From contig DAOSQO010000065.1 in assembly GCA_035375865.1 (NCBI GenBank), forward strand, positions 1 through 13,175: a stretch of 13,175 nt of DNA, in the 5' to 3' direction. Below, one piece after another: positions 6,794 to 13,175 of this stretch. Position 1 is the first letter of the stretch, and every line of letters starts with the position of its first letter. A model generated the notes under the pieces. The model saw only the letters and a program-made list of their open reading frames with translations. It ran no database searches and was not told where the DNA came from. The position numbers and the translations under genes are program-made. This stretch comes from BRH-c25 sp029553855 (GTDB lineage: Bacteria > Bacillota > Clostridia > Lutisporales > Lutisporaceae).

Positions 6794-6829
6794 CAGATGC
6801 CGGAGAACAGAATCTTTTCTCCATATCTG
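6794..6829 (-). promoter_or_regulatory. Stem-loop in the leader of rpsH
   Basis: On the minus strand CAGAT (6829-6825) pairs with ATCTG (6798-6794) and GGAGAA (6822-6817) pairs with TTCTCC (6807-6802). The two stems are separated by a small 2x3 internal loop and closed by a nine-base loop. The structure ends about 35 bases before the rpsH start and does not cover its ribosome binding site. It could be a protein-binding or processing site. The function is inferred only from position and pairing. Confidence 0.5.
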
Positions 6830-6864
6830 AGCTCTACCATAAACTACTTTATTTCTATATATAT

Positions 6865-6920
6865 GCCTTCCGCCCTTAACTGCCGCTTTCCGGCCTCCGA
6901 TATTCGGCTTCCGGCTTCCG
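6865..6920. repeat. Degenerate GCTTCCG heptamer repeats in the rpsN-rpsH gap
   Basis: On the plus strand two perfect tandem copies of GCTTCCG occupy 6907-6913 and 6914-6920. Related units follow further left: GCCTCCG at 6893-6899, GCTTTCCG at 6885-6892, and GCCTTCCG at 6865-6872. The block is much more GC-rich than its flanks and does not continue into either gene. It looks like a decayed short tandem repeat or a piece of a dispersed repeat family. Confidence 0.6.
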
Positions 6921-6923
6921 AAT
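6902..6923 (-). repeat. Inverted repeat directly after the rpsN stop
   Basis: On the minus strand ATTCGG (6923-6918) and CCGAAT (6907-6902) form a six-base-pair stem around a ten-base loop, beginning on the base after the rpsN stop codon. The loop is itself GC-rich and belongs to the heptamer repeat region. There is no U-run afterwards, so it is not a typical terminator. A role in mRNA stability is possible but unproven. Confidence 0.55.
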
Positions 6924-7109
6924 TTACCAACTGGCTTTCTTAACACCTGGTATTTGCCCTTTGTATGCCAATTCTCTAAAGCAAATACGGCAGATACCGA
7001 ATTTCTTTAAATATGCATGTGGTCTCCCGCACACTTTGCATCGAGTATAGGCTCTGGTCTTATACTTCGGTGTCCTCTGCTGTTTAAGCACCATTGATTT
7101 CTTAGCCAA
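6924..7109 (-). CDS. rpsN: 30S ribosomal protein S14, zinc-binding short form
   Basis: S14 completes the 30S head near S3 and S10. This is the 61-residue zinc form: CxxC at residues 24-27 (CKVC) and CxxC at 40-43 (CRIC) form the zinc site, while the longer cysteine-free form of E. coli is about 100 residues. It ends in GQIPGVKKASW. The start is TTG at 7109, supported by AAGGAGGT about seven bases upstream and by the family opening MAKKSM. An unusually long 164-base gap with repeats and a hairpin separates it from rpsH. Confidence 0.98.
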   Translation of the reverse strand: MAKKSMVLKQQRTPKYKTRAYTRCKVCGRPHAYLKKFGICRICFRELAYKGQIPGVKKASW

Positions 7110-7139
7110 AATTATACCTCCTTCACGCAGTATTTGCTG

Positions 7140-7679
7140 CTAGCCTGCATAGGGCATTCCGAGGAGTCTCAAGAGTTCTCTCGCTTCCTCGTCAGTCTTT
7201 GCCGTGGTTACGAATATAACATCCATACCTCTTATTTTATCAACCTTATCATATTCTATTTCAGGGAATATGAGCTGCTCCTTAATTCCAAGAGAATAAT
7301 TGCCTCTTCCGTCAAAGGCTTTGACAGAAACACCTCTAAAGTCCCTTACCCTTGGAAGTGCAATATTAAATAGTTTGTCGACGAACTCATACATTCGTTC
7401 ACCTCGGAGTGTAACCTTCGCACCGACAGACATTCCTTGCCTGACTTTAAATGCTGCCACTGACTTTTTTGCCTTTGTAACAACAGGTTTCTGACCTGTA
7501 ATTGTTCCAAGCTCTAATACTGCGGAATCAAGCCCTTTGGCATTGTCCTTAGTATCTCCTAAACCCATATTTATTACTACCTTCTCAAGTTTTGGTATCT
7601 GCATAACACTTTTATATTGAAACTTCTGCATCATCGCAGGAGCAACCTCTTCCAAGTATTTGCTTTTTAGTCTGGCCAT
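7140..7679 (-). CDS. rplE: 50S ribosomal protein L5
   Basis: L5 binds 5S rRNA and contacts the P-site tRNA and the 30S head. The 179-residue protein has the usual N-terminal pattern MQIPKLEKVVINMGLGD, the RNA-binding stretch AKKSVAAFKVRQGMSVGAKV, the motif RVRDFRGVSVKAFDGRGNY, and ends in ELLRLLGMPYAG. The length and order fit the family without gaps. The ATG at 7679 has GGGAGGT upstream. In E. coli the S8 translational repressor binds near the start of this gene; I see no obvious copy of that site here. rpsN starts 30 bases downstream. Confidence 0.98.
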   Translation of the reverse strand: MARLKSKYLEEVAPAMMQKFQYKSVMQIPKLEKVVINMGLGDTKDNAKGLDSAVLELGTITGQKPVVTKAKKSVAAFKVRQGMSVGAKVTLRGERMYEFVDKLFNIALPRVRDFRGVSVKAFDGRGNYSLGIKEQLIFPEIEYDKVDKIRGMDVIFVTTAKTDEEARELLRLLGMPYAG

Positions 7680-7701
7680 TTTTCTTACCTCCCTTCAGAG
7701 A

Positions 7702-8043
7702 CTATTTATCTAATATCTCGCCGCAGCTTTTGCAGTACCTGACCTTTGATTTATCGTCGAGAGTTTTGTGACCTAGTCTTACGCCCTTTTTACATTTTTC
7801 GCACCAAAGCATAACCTTGGAACTGAATATGGGCGATTCCTGATTTATTATACCGCCCTGCTGCATGTCTTTACCGGGCTTCTTGTGTTTCTTGCTCATG
7901 TTGATTCCCTCAGCGATCACCTTATCTTCTTTTGGTAAAGCAACAAGCACTTTGGCCTTTTTGCCTTTGTCCTTGCCGGAAATTACCACTACATTATCGC
8001 CTCTTTTAACGTGTAATTTCTTAGCTTCTATCTTCTTTGCCAT
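7702..8043 (-). CDS. rplX: 50S ribosomal protein L24, zinc-knuckle form
   Basis: L24 initiates 50S assembly and sits near the tunnel exit. The 113-residue product has an N-terminal KOW motif at about 11-40 (KRGDNVVVISGKDKGKKAKV), followed by EGINMSKKHKKP. The C-terminal part carries paired cysteines, CxxC at 81-84 and CxxC at 104-107, consistent with a zinc-binding knuckle as in many clostridial L24 proteins; E. coli L24 lacks this. Metal binding is inferred from the four cysteines only. The ATG at 8043 has AGGGAGGTG upstream. rplE begins 22 bases downstream. Confidence 0.97.
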   Translation of the reverse strand: MAKKIEAKKLHVKRGDNVVVISGKDKGKKAKVLVALPKEDKVIAEGINMSKKHKKPGKDMQQGGIINQESPIFSSKVMLWCEKCKKGVRLGHKTLDDKSKVRYCKSCGEILDK

Positions 8044-8057
8044 TCAATACACCTCCC

Positions 8058-8426
8058 TTAAAGCACTTCAGGTGCAAGGGATATTATTTTCATAAAATCC
8101 TTTTCACGAAGTTCTCTGGCGACAGGCCCGAATATACGGGTTCCTTTCGGTTGTTTATCATCTTTAATAATTACCGCTGCATTGTCGTCAAATCTTATAT
8201 AACTTCCGTCGGAACGCCTCTTGCCCTTCTTGGTTCTAACAATAACAGCCTTAACAATTTCGCCTTTTTTAACAACACCGCCTGGTGTTGCATCTTTAAC
8301 AGTAGCAACTATTATATCTCCAATATTCCCATATCTTCTCATGGAACCACCCGTTACACGTATGCACAGAAGCTCCTTTGCCCCTGAATTATCCGCCACG
8401 TTCAAACGTGTTTCCTGCTGAATCAT
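8058..8426 (-). CDS. rplN: 50S ribosomal protein L14
   Basis: L14 is a five-stranded beta-barrel protein at the subunit interface that forms bridges to 16S rRNA. The product is 122 residues, the exact usual length, starting MIQQETRLNVADNSGAKE. It has the central signature GGVVKKGEIVKAVIVRTKKG and the segment YIRFDDNAAVIIKDD. It ends in LREKDFMKIISLAPEVL. The ATG at 8426 has AAGGAGGG upstream. rplX follows after 14 bases. Confidence 0.99.
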   Translation of the reverse strand: MIQQETRLNVADNSGAKELLCIRVTGGSMRRYGNIGDIIVATVKDATPGGVVKKGEIVKAVIVRTKKGKRRSDGSYIRFDDNAAVIIKDDKQPKGTRIFGPVARELREKDFMKIISLAPEVL

Positions 8427-8448
8427 TCAAAACCCTCCTTTCGGAATT

Positions 8449-8703
8449 TTACTTAGCTTTCTCAATTATTTCAACAAGTCTCCATCTTTTATCCTTGCTT
8501 AAGGGTCTTGTTTCCATAATTTTTACCCTGTCGCCTATCTTACACTCATTGTTTTCGTCATGTGCTTTGAATTTTGTCGTCCTTTTTATTGATTTCCCGT
8601 AAAGTGGATGACGAACTAATGTTTCAATAGCTACAACTATTGTTTTTTCCATCTTATCGCTTACAACCTTGCCTGTTCTGGTTTTTCTATTCTTTCTATC
8701 CAA
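8449..8703 (-). CDS. rpsQ: 30S ribosomal protein S17
   Basis: S17 is a primary 16S rRNA-binding protein with an OB fold. The 84-residue product contains RTGKVVSDKMEKTIVVAIE near the N-terminus, the loop RHPLYGKSIKRTTKF, then DRVKIMETRPLSKDKRWRLV, all family hallmarks. The start is TTG at 8703, set by AAGGAGG about eight bases upstream; no ATG or GTG is as well placed. 19 bases separate it from rpmC and 22 from rplN. This is the last gene of the S10 part in the classical E. coli arrangement, but no terminator or promoter marks a break here. Confidence 0.97.
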   Translation of the reverse strand: MDRKNRKTRTGKVVSDKMEKTIVVAIETLVRHPLYGKSIKRTTKFKAHDENNECKIGDRVKIMETRPLSKDKRWRLVEIIEKAK

Positions 8704-8722
8704 AGTCTAAACCTCCTTCTTC

Positions 8723-8929
8723 CTACTTTGCCTGTACGGATTTAAGCTCTTTTTCTCTAAGGATGGTTTTTATCCTGGCAATAAATTTCTTTACATCTCT
8801 CACCCTCATCGGGTTGTCAAGCTGCCCTGTGGCCATTTGAAATCTAAGGTTAAAAAGTTCTCCTTTTAGTTCAATTAATTTCTGTTCCAATTCATTTACC
8901 GACATTTCTCGAATTTTGTCAGCTTTCAT
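8723..8929 (-). CDS. rpmC: 50S ribosomal protein L29
   Basis: L29 is a small two-helix protein at the tunnel exit, next to L23 and near the trigger-factor site. I choose the ATG at 8929 (MKADKIREM, 68 residues) because the family begins MKA..IR and GGTGAT lies just upstream as a ribosome binding site. ATG 8935, GTG 8938 and TTG 8941 are in frame and cannot be excluded. The signature ELFNLRFQMATGQLDNPMR and the following Arg/Lys-rich helix are clear. The gene overlaps the end of rplP by 11 bases in another frame, so translational coupling is likely. Confidence 0.95.
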   Translation of the reverse strand: MKADKIREMSVNELEQKLIELKGELFNLRFQMATGQLDNPMRVRDVKKFIARIKTILREKELKSVQAK

Positions 8930-9362
8930 TTGCATCACCAACCATTTCCTCAGTTTCCTGTCGGGTTACAAATTTACATCTGATAGGAAGCTTGTGCATT
9001 GCCAATCTAAGAGCTTCCCTTGCTACTTCTTCCTCAACACCCGCCATTTCAAATAACACCCGGCCCGGTTTTACAACAGCTACCCAGAATTCGGGAGCAC
9101 CTTTACCTGAACCCATACGGGTTTCAGCAGGTTTCTGAGTTACCGGCTTATCCGGGAAAACCTTTATCCAGATTTTACCGCCTCTTTTTGTATATCTTGT
9201 CATTGCCTGCCTGGCGGCTTCAAGCTGATTGCTTGTGATCCAGCCTGGTTCTGTAGCCTGAAGTCCGAATTCACCGTATGAAACAATGTTGCCTCTTGTC
9301 GCCTTGCCCCTCATGTTGCCCCTCATCTGCTTACGGCGCTTAACCCTCTTCGGCATTAACAT
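8919..9362 (-). CDS. rplP: 50S ribosomal protein L16
   Basis: L16 helps position tRNA in the A and P sites at the base of the central protuberance. The 147-residue product starts MLMPKRVKRRKQMRG, matching the usual MLxPKR opening. I keep the ATG at 9362 rather than the one at 9356 because GGAGG in the end of rpsC is nine bases from the former and 15 from the latter. Conserved blocks include GLQATEPGWITSNQLEAARQA and the glycine-rich RMGSGKGAPEFWVAVVKPGR. The C-terminal tail, from VTRQETEEM on, is acidic. The end overlaps rpmC by 11 bases. Confidence 0.98.
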   Translation of the reverse strand: MLMPKRVKRRKQMRGNMRGKATRGNIVSYGEFGLQATEPGWITSNQLEAARQAMTRYTKRGGKIWIKVFPDKPVTQKPAETRMGSGKGAPEFWVAVVKPGRVLFEMAGVEEEVAREALRLAMHKLPIRCKFVTRQETEEMVGDANES

Positions 9363-10060
9363 TATGCTTCTCCTCCTTCCGCAACTGCCTCGCTCAGATT
9401 AGCCTGCTCGTTTTTACGAGTTTTGGCTTGTGGAAGAACCTCCCCTTTATATATCCAGACCTTTACTCCTATTTTCCCATAAGTTGTATTTGCTTCTGCG
9501 AATCCGTAGTCTATATCTGCTCTCAAAGTCTGTAGAGGAATTGTTCCTTCACGATACCATTCGCTTCTTGCAATTTCCGCACCGCCGAGCCGGCCGGCGC
9601 ACATTGTCTTAATGCCCTTTGCGCCTGATCTCATCGTTCTCTGCATCGACTGCTTCATTGCTCTCCTGAATGATATCCTTTTTTCCAGCTGTGCTGCTAC
9701 ATTTTCAGCTACGAGCTGTGCATCCAGTTCCGGCACTTTAATTTCTGTAATGTTTATTGAAACACCCTTATTATTTGTGAGCTTCTCCAAATCCTTCTTA
9801 AGCTCTTCAATTCCTGTTCCGCCTTTTCCGATTACCATGCCCGGTTTTGCTACATGTATATTAATCTTTATCTTCCCGGCGGTTCTTTCTATTTCAACTC
9901 TTGATACCCCTGAATTAAACAGCTTGGTTTTCAAGAATTCTCTTATCTTGTTATCTTCCACCAGAAAGTCCGAAAAATTCTTGTCATTTGCATACCATTT
10001 TGTATCCCAATCCTTTATGATGCCAACCCTAAGCCCATATGGATTTACCTTTTGGCCCAC
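9362..10060 (-). CDS. rpsC: 30S ribosomal protein S3
   Basis: S3 is at the mRNA entry side of the 30S head and takes part in mRNA unwinding. The 232-residue product begins MGQKVNPYGLRVGI and uses a GTG start with AAAGGAGGG upstream. A type II KH RNA-binding domain is shown by GMVIGKGG at 74-81. The C-terminal domain contains RRAMKQSMQRTMRSGAKGIK and the family segment GGAEIARSEWYREG. The tail is enriched in charged residues (KTRKNEQANLSEAVAEGGEA). The last codons supply the rplP ribosome binding site, and the stop codon overlaps the rplP start by one base (TAATG). Confidence 0.98.
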   Translation of the reverse strand: MGQKVNPYGLRVGIIKDWDTKWYANDKNFSDFLVEDNKIREFLKTKLFNSGVSRVEIERTAGKIKINIHVAKPGMVIGKGGTGIEELKKDLEKLTNNKGVSINITEIKVPELDAQLVAENVAAQLEKRISFRRAMKQSMQRTMRSGAKGIKTMCAGRLGGAEIARSEWYREGTIPLQTLRADIDYGFAEANTTYGKIGVKVWIYKGEVLPQAKTRKNEQANLSEAVAEGGEA

Positions 10061-10074
10061 TAAAATCCCTCCTT

Positions 10075-10410
10075 TTACTCTTTTTCTTTTACCGCCATTG
10101 TAATATGACTTGTCCTCTTGAGTATTCTTACGCCCCTGCCTTGTGCCCTTGCCCTGAATCTCTTAAGAGTAGGTCCTTGCGTAGCATAAGCCTCTGAGAT
10201 ATATAATCTATCGCCATTCATATCAAAATTATTCTCTGCATTAGCCACTGCCGATTTTAAGAGCTTCTCCAATATCACCGATGCAGATTTTGGTGTATGC
10301 TTCAATATTGCGAAGGCTTCTCCGACCTTTTTACCCCTAATCAGATCTATTACTATATTAACCTTTCTTGAGGAAATTCTAATATGTTTAGCTATTGCTT
10401 TGGCTTCCAT
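10075..10410 (-). CDS. rplV: 50S ribosomal protein L22
   Basis: L22 contacts all six domains of 23S rRNA, and its beta-hairpin forms part of the exit-tunnel constriction together with L4. I start it at the ATG at 10410 (MEAKAIAKHIRIS), giving 111 residues, because AAGGAGG lies about eight bases upstream. A frame extending to 10437 would put that binding site inside the gene. The N-terminal alpha/beta domain includes RKVNIVIDLIRG at 15-26, and the tunnel hairpin is at about 78-98 (GPTLKRFRARAQGRG). No truncation or odd residues are seen. rpsC begins 14 bases downstream. Confidence 0.97.
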   Translation of the reverse strand: MEAKAIAKHIRISSRKVNIVIDLIRGKKVGEAFAILKHTPKSASVILEKLLKSAVANAENNFDMNGDRLYISEAYATQGPTLKRFRARAQGRGVRILKRTSHITMAVKEKE

Positions 10411-10461
10411 GGGAAATACCTCCTTCCGCATTATCATGGTTTTGTCTGCGTTGATTACCCT

Positions 10462-10746
10462 CTACTTCAGGGATGTGGACCTTTCCGTATGGTGTCCATG
10501 ACCCCTGAAAGTTCTTGTAGGAGCAAATTCACCCAATTTATGACCAACCATATCCTCTGTCAAGTATATAGGAACATGCTTCCTTCCGTCATATACTGCT
10601 ATGGTATGACCTACCATTTCGGGGAATATTGTTGAACTTCTTGACCAGGTCTTAAGCACAACCTTTTTATTTGCTTTATTCAAATCTATAATTTTTTTCA
10701 ATAACTTCTCATCCGTATAAGGTCCTTTTTTTGTTGAGCGGCTCAT
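10462..10746 (-). CDS. rpsS: 30S ribosomal protein S19
   Basis: S19 sits in the head of the 30S subunit next to S13 and contacts tRNA and the intersubunit bridge. The 94-residue protein opens with MSRSTKKGPY and has the family core KTWSRSSTIFPEMVGHTIAVYDG, here seen at about 32-54, then VGHKLGEFAPTRTFRGH. The length fits the family. The ATG at 10746 is preceded by GAAAGGAGG. It lies between rplB and rplV, the standard S10-operon position; 51 bases separate it from rplV and contain nothing more than the rplV ribosome binding site. Confidence 0.98.
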   Translation of the reverse strand: MSRSTKKGPYTDEKLLKKIIDLNKANKKVVLKTWSRSSTIFPEMVGHTIAVYDGRKHVPIYLTEDMVGHKLGEFAPTRTFRGHGHHTERSTSLK

Positions 10747-10767
10747 CGACGCGCCTCCTTTCGAGTT

Positions 10768-11601
10768 TTACTTCTCGTTCCTTCTCTTTACGATAAACTT
10801 GTTTGACTTCTTCTTTTTGTCTCTCGTCTTATATCCAAGTGTCGGTTTGCCCCATGGAGTAACGGGGCCTGGTCTTCCAATAGGCGACCTTCCTTCACCA
10901 CCGCCGTGGGGGTGGTCCACAGGATTCATTGCAGAACCTCTTACTGTAGGTCTCCAACCTAGGTGTCTCTTCCTTCCTGCACTTCCTAACCTTATGTTTT
11001 CATGGTCCAGGTTTCCTATCTGGCCAATTGTCGCTTTACACTCAACCCTGATCATCCTGACTTCGCCGGACGGGAGTCTTACCTGTGCGTAATTACCCTC
11101 CTTCGCCATCAGCTGCGCGGAGTTTCCTGCAGACCTGACAAGCTGTGCCCCTTTGCCGGCCTTAAGCTCTATATTGTGGATTATTGTACCTATCGGTATG
11201 CTTCCAAGGGGTAATGCATTTCCAACCTTTATATCGGCATTCTCTGATGATATGACTGTATCGCCTACATTAAGTCCATTAGGAGCTATAATATATCTCT
11301 TCTCACCATCCGCATAATTAAGCAATGCTATGTTGGCTGACCTATTGGGATCATACTCTATTGATGCGACGGTTGCCGGTATATCAATCTTATTTCTTTT
11401 AAAATCAATTACCCTATACTGTCTTTTATGTCCGCCTCCTTGGTGCCTGACTGTTATCTTCCCGTAATTATTTCTTCCAGCTTTACTTTTTATTATTTCA
11501 ACCAGGGATTTCTCCGGTTTAGATTTTGTAATTTCTTCAAAGGTTGAAACTGTCATATTACGTCTAGCTGGAGAAGTCGGATTATATTTCTTTATAGCCA
11601 T
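10768..11601 (-). CDS. rplB: 50S ribosomal protein L2
   Basis: L2 is the most conserved large-subunit protein, needed for subunit association and peptidyl transferase assembly. The 277-residue length is typical. The N-terminal OB-like and central SH3-like RNA-binding domains cover about 40-200, including RHQGGGHKRQYR at 52-63. The C-terminal signature VDHPHGGGEGRS is at 228-239, with His230 matching the conserved His near the peptidyl transferase centre (His229 in E. coli). A basic tail (DKKKKSNKFIVKRR) ends the protein. The ATG at 11601 has AAAGGAGGAG upstream. rpsS follows after 21 bases. Confidence 0.99.
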   Translation of the reverse strand: MAIKKYNPTSPARRNMTVSTFEEITKSKPEKSLVEIIKSKAGRNNYGKITVRHQGGGHKRQYRVIDFKRNKIDIPATVASIEYDPNRSANIALLNYADGEKRYIIAPNGLNVGDTVISSENADIKVGNALPLGSIPIGTIIHNIELKAGKGAQLVRSAGNSAQLMAKEGNYAQVRLPSGEVRMIRVECKATIGQIGNLDHENIRLGSAGRKRHLGWRPTVRGSAMNPVDHPHGGGEGRSPIGRPGPVTPWGKPTLGYKTRDKKKKSNKFIVKRRNEK

Positions 11602-11615
11602 TTTTTCTCCTCCTT

Positions 11616-11903
11616 TTACAGTCCTTCGAAGAATTCTATTCCCTTGCTATCTTTTGTAAGCTTCACTACCGCTTTTTTGTAGCTGGGTCTTCTTCCTTCA
11701 TATTTTCCCATTCTTTTCATCTTGCCTATTACTCTTATTGTGTTAACCCTGTCAACCTTGACCTTGAATATTTCTTCAACTGCATTCTTGATTTCTGTTT
11801 TATTAGCATTGATATCAACTATGAAGGTGTATTTCTTATCTGCCATTTCGCCCATGCTTTTCTCAGTTATCACCGGTTTCCTGATTATATCGTAAGCATT
11901 CAC
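11616..11903 (-). CDS. rplW: 50S ribosomal protein L23
   Basis: L23 is a tunnel-exit protein and the docking site for trigger factor and signal recognition particle. The 95-residue product shows the family opening IIRKPVITEKS, the VDINANKTEIKNAVEEIF segment, and a Lys/Arg-rich loop (KRMGKYEGRRPSYKKA) that contacts rRNA. The start is GTG, inside the overlap TAGTG with the end of rplD. The ribosome binding site GGAGGTG lies in the last codons of rplD, which suggests reinitiation by ribosomes finishing L4. rplB starts 14 bases downstream. Confidence 0.97.
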   Translation of the reverse strand: MNAYDIIRKPVITEKSMGEMADKKYTFIVDINANKTEIKNAVEEIFKVKVDRVNTIRVIGKMKRMGKYEGRRPSYKKAVVKLTKDSKGIEFFEGL

Positions 11904-12526
11904 TATGCATACACCTCCTCGACCTTTTTAACTGCATCCTTTGTTATTATGAATTTATCATGGTTTAAAATATCATATACATTTAATGTGTTTACAAGGG
12001 CAGTCTTTACACCCTTTACATTTCTTGCTGATTTAACAACATTTTCGTTATTGTCGGCCAGAACTATGAGAGCCTTGGAATTAACCTTAAGGTTGCCAAG
12101 CAAGCTAGTTACCTGTTTTGTCTTCGGCTCCTCAAAGTTCAGTTCCTCGATAACAAGAATATTGTTTTCATTGACCTTTGAGCTTAATGCCGATTTCATC
12201 GCTATCCTTTTTATCTTCTTAGGTACTGTGTATCTATATGATCTTGGCTTTGGAGCAAATACTATACCGCCATGGGTCCACTGAGGTGATCTTATGCTTC
12301 CGTGTCTTGCCCTGCCCGTACCTTTTTGCCTCCAGGGTTTGATCCCTCCGCCTCTTACCTCGGCTCTGGTAAGGGCCGACTGGGTTCCCTGCCTTTGGTT
12401 TGCAAGATACATCTTAACTACCTGGTGCATTGCTTCAATATTTATATCTGCACCGAATGTTTTTTCATTTAACTCTATTTCTCCAACCTGTTTGCCGCTT
12501 ATGCTGTAAAGTGCTACATTAGGCAT
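11903..12526 (-). CDS. rplD: 50S ribosomal protein L4
   Basis: The 207-residue protein is of normal length for L4, which binds 23S rRNA domain I and lines the exit tunnel. The extended tunnel loop is clear at about residues 52-95, with KPWRQKGTGRAR at 63-74, the region where macrolide-resistance changes occur in other bacteria. No unusual residue is seen there. The ATG at 12526 has AAGGAGG about seven bases upstream. In E. coli L4 also represses its own operon through the S10 leader; that leader is outside this window and the mechanism should not be assumed here. The stop codon overlaps the rplW start by one base (TAGTG). Confidence 0.98.
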   Translation of the reverse strand: MPNVALYSISGKQVGEIELNEKTFGADINIEAMHQVVKMYLANQRQGTQSALTRAEVRGGGIKPWRQKGTGRARHGSIRSPQWTHGGIVFAPKPRSYRYTVPKKIKRIAMKSALSSKVNENNILVIEELNFEEPKTKQVTSLLGNLKVNSKALIVLADNNENVVKSARNVKGVKTALVNTLNVYDILNHDKFIITKDAVKKVEEVYA

Positions 12527-12555
12527 TTTACATCCTCCTTTCTACCATGAACCCT

Positions 12556-13175
12556 TTATAAAGCCTTCACCGTATCTTTTATCATTACCAGTGAACCTCT
12601 TATTCCCGGAACTCCGCCTTTAACAAGGATGATATTTCTATCCAGGTCAACCCTTATTACCTCGAGGTTTAACACTGTTGTATTTTCTGCACCCATTTGC
12701 CCCGGAAGTTTCTTCCCGGGAAGTGTTCTAGACGGACTTGATGACGCACCCATTGAACCTGATTGCCTGTGATATTTGGAACCATGCCCCATAGGACCTC
12801 TATGGAAGTTATGTCTCTTCATTGAGCCTGCAAATCCCTTGCCCTTTGATACGCCGCTTATGTCTACTCTCTCGCCTTCTTTAAAAATATCAGCTTTTAT
12901 TTCCTGCCCAACTTCATAAGCGCCTACATCTTCAAGCCTAAACTCCCTGAGATATCTCTTCGTTGCAACCTTTGCCTTGGCAAAGTGCCCTTTAATCGGT
13001 TTGTTTATCTTTCTTTCTGCTTTGTCGTCAAAGCCTACCTGTATAGCTGAATATCCATCATTTTCTACTGTTTTTTTCTGAACAACAATATTCGGATTTG
13101 CTGTTATTACAGTTACAGGAACTGCTTTGCCTTCTTTATCAAATATCTGGGTCATCCCTAGTTTTAAGCCCAGTA
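12556..13175 (-). CDS. rplC: 50S ribosomal protein L3, 5' end cut by the window
   Basis: L3 binds 23S rRNA early in 50S assembly and reaches towards the peptidyl transferase centre. The frame is open through the right edge: six codons (LGLKLG) precede the internal Met of the family motif GMTQIF, so that Met at 13155 is not the true start. About five N-terminal residues should lie beyond the window. Counted from that Met, the long internal extension with RHNFHRGPMGHGSKYHR lies at about 114-130, followed by the Ser/Gly-rich turn and PGKKLPGQMG at 146-155. The C-terminus ends in KDTVKAL, as in other L3 proteins. It is the first gene seen on the transcript; rpsJ would be expected upstream. rplD follows after 29 bases. 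Confidence 0.97.
   Translation of the reverse strand, partial: LGLKLGMTQIFDKEGKAVPVTVITANPNIVVQKKTVENDGYSAIQVGFDDKAERKINKPIKGHFAKAKVATKRYLREFRLEDVGAYEVGQEIKADIFKEGERVDISGVSKGKGFAGSMKRHNFHRGPMGHGSKYHRQSGSMGASSSPSRTLPGKKLPGQMGAENTTVLNLEVIRVDLDRNIILVKGGVPGIRGSLVMIKDTVKAL

Noticed and set aside
6793..6840. A 15-residue ATG frame on the minus strand in the rpsN-rpsH gap
   Set aside because: There is no ribosome binding site upstream, and the sequence is better explained by the stem-loop it overlaps.
6847..6870. Promoter-like TATATATA run on the minus strand before rpsH
   Set aside because: No -35-like hexamer occurs at 16-18 bases upstream; the run is just AT-rich sequence beside the repeat block.
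9612..10103. A 163-codon open frame on the plus strand opposite rpsC and the end of rplV
   Set aside because: It lies wholly opposite well-supported ribosomal genes, has no recognisable protein features, and matches the many other plus-strand open frames created by antisense codon use.

Overview
This window is a segment of the bacterial S10-spc-alpha ribosomal protein cluster. All 28 genes lie on the minus strand, so transcription runs from position 13175 down to position 1. The organism is very probably a Firmicute of the class Clostridia. Supporting features are the AT-rich sequence, strong AGGAGG-type ribosome binding sites before nearly every gene, the zinc-ribbon short form of S14, L24 with a C-terminal zinc knuckle, and the order secY-adk-map-KOW protein-infA-rpmJ-rpsM-rpsK. 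The protein sequences look closest to the cellulolytic clostridia (Acetivibrio/Ruminiclostridium-like), but that is an impression from reading and was not searched.

In transcript order: 13175-8449 is the S10 part (rplC with its 5' end cut by the window, rplD, rplW, rplB, rpsS, rplV, rpsC, rplP, rpmC, rpsQ). 8426-2976 is the spc part (rplN, rplX, rplE, rpsN, rpsH, rplF, rplR, rpsE, rpmD, rplO, secY). 2876-953 holds adk, map, a KOW-domain protein and infA. 934-1 starts the alpha part (rpmJ, rpsM, rpsK). Most gaps are 0-30 bases and several neighbours overlap (rplD/rplW, rpsC/rplP, rplP/rpmC, adk/map), so the genes are almost certainly co-transcribed and often translationally coupled. No convincing intrinsic terminator is present. 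Seven genes start with GTG or TTG (rplW, rpsC, rpsQ, rpsN, rplR, rpmD, secY).

Together the genes make much of both ribosomal subunits, initiation factor IF1, the SecY channel that receives secreted nascent chains, the methionine aminopeptidase that trims new proteins, and adenylate kinase for nucleotide balance.

The content is mostly ordinary housekeeping. Four places are worth a second look. (1) The rpsK frame stops after about 101 residues, without the conserved S11 C-terminus, and the last 31 bases do not resemble rpsK. (2) A long imperfect hairpin fills the rpmJ-rpsM gap. (3) The 164-base rpsN-rpsH gap carries decayed GCTTCCG heptamer repeats and a separate hairpin. (4) The 99-base secY-adk gap contains a perfect 12-base palindrome and a second stem-loop. 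I found no evidence of a new defence, mobile or metabolic system.
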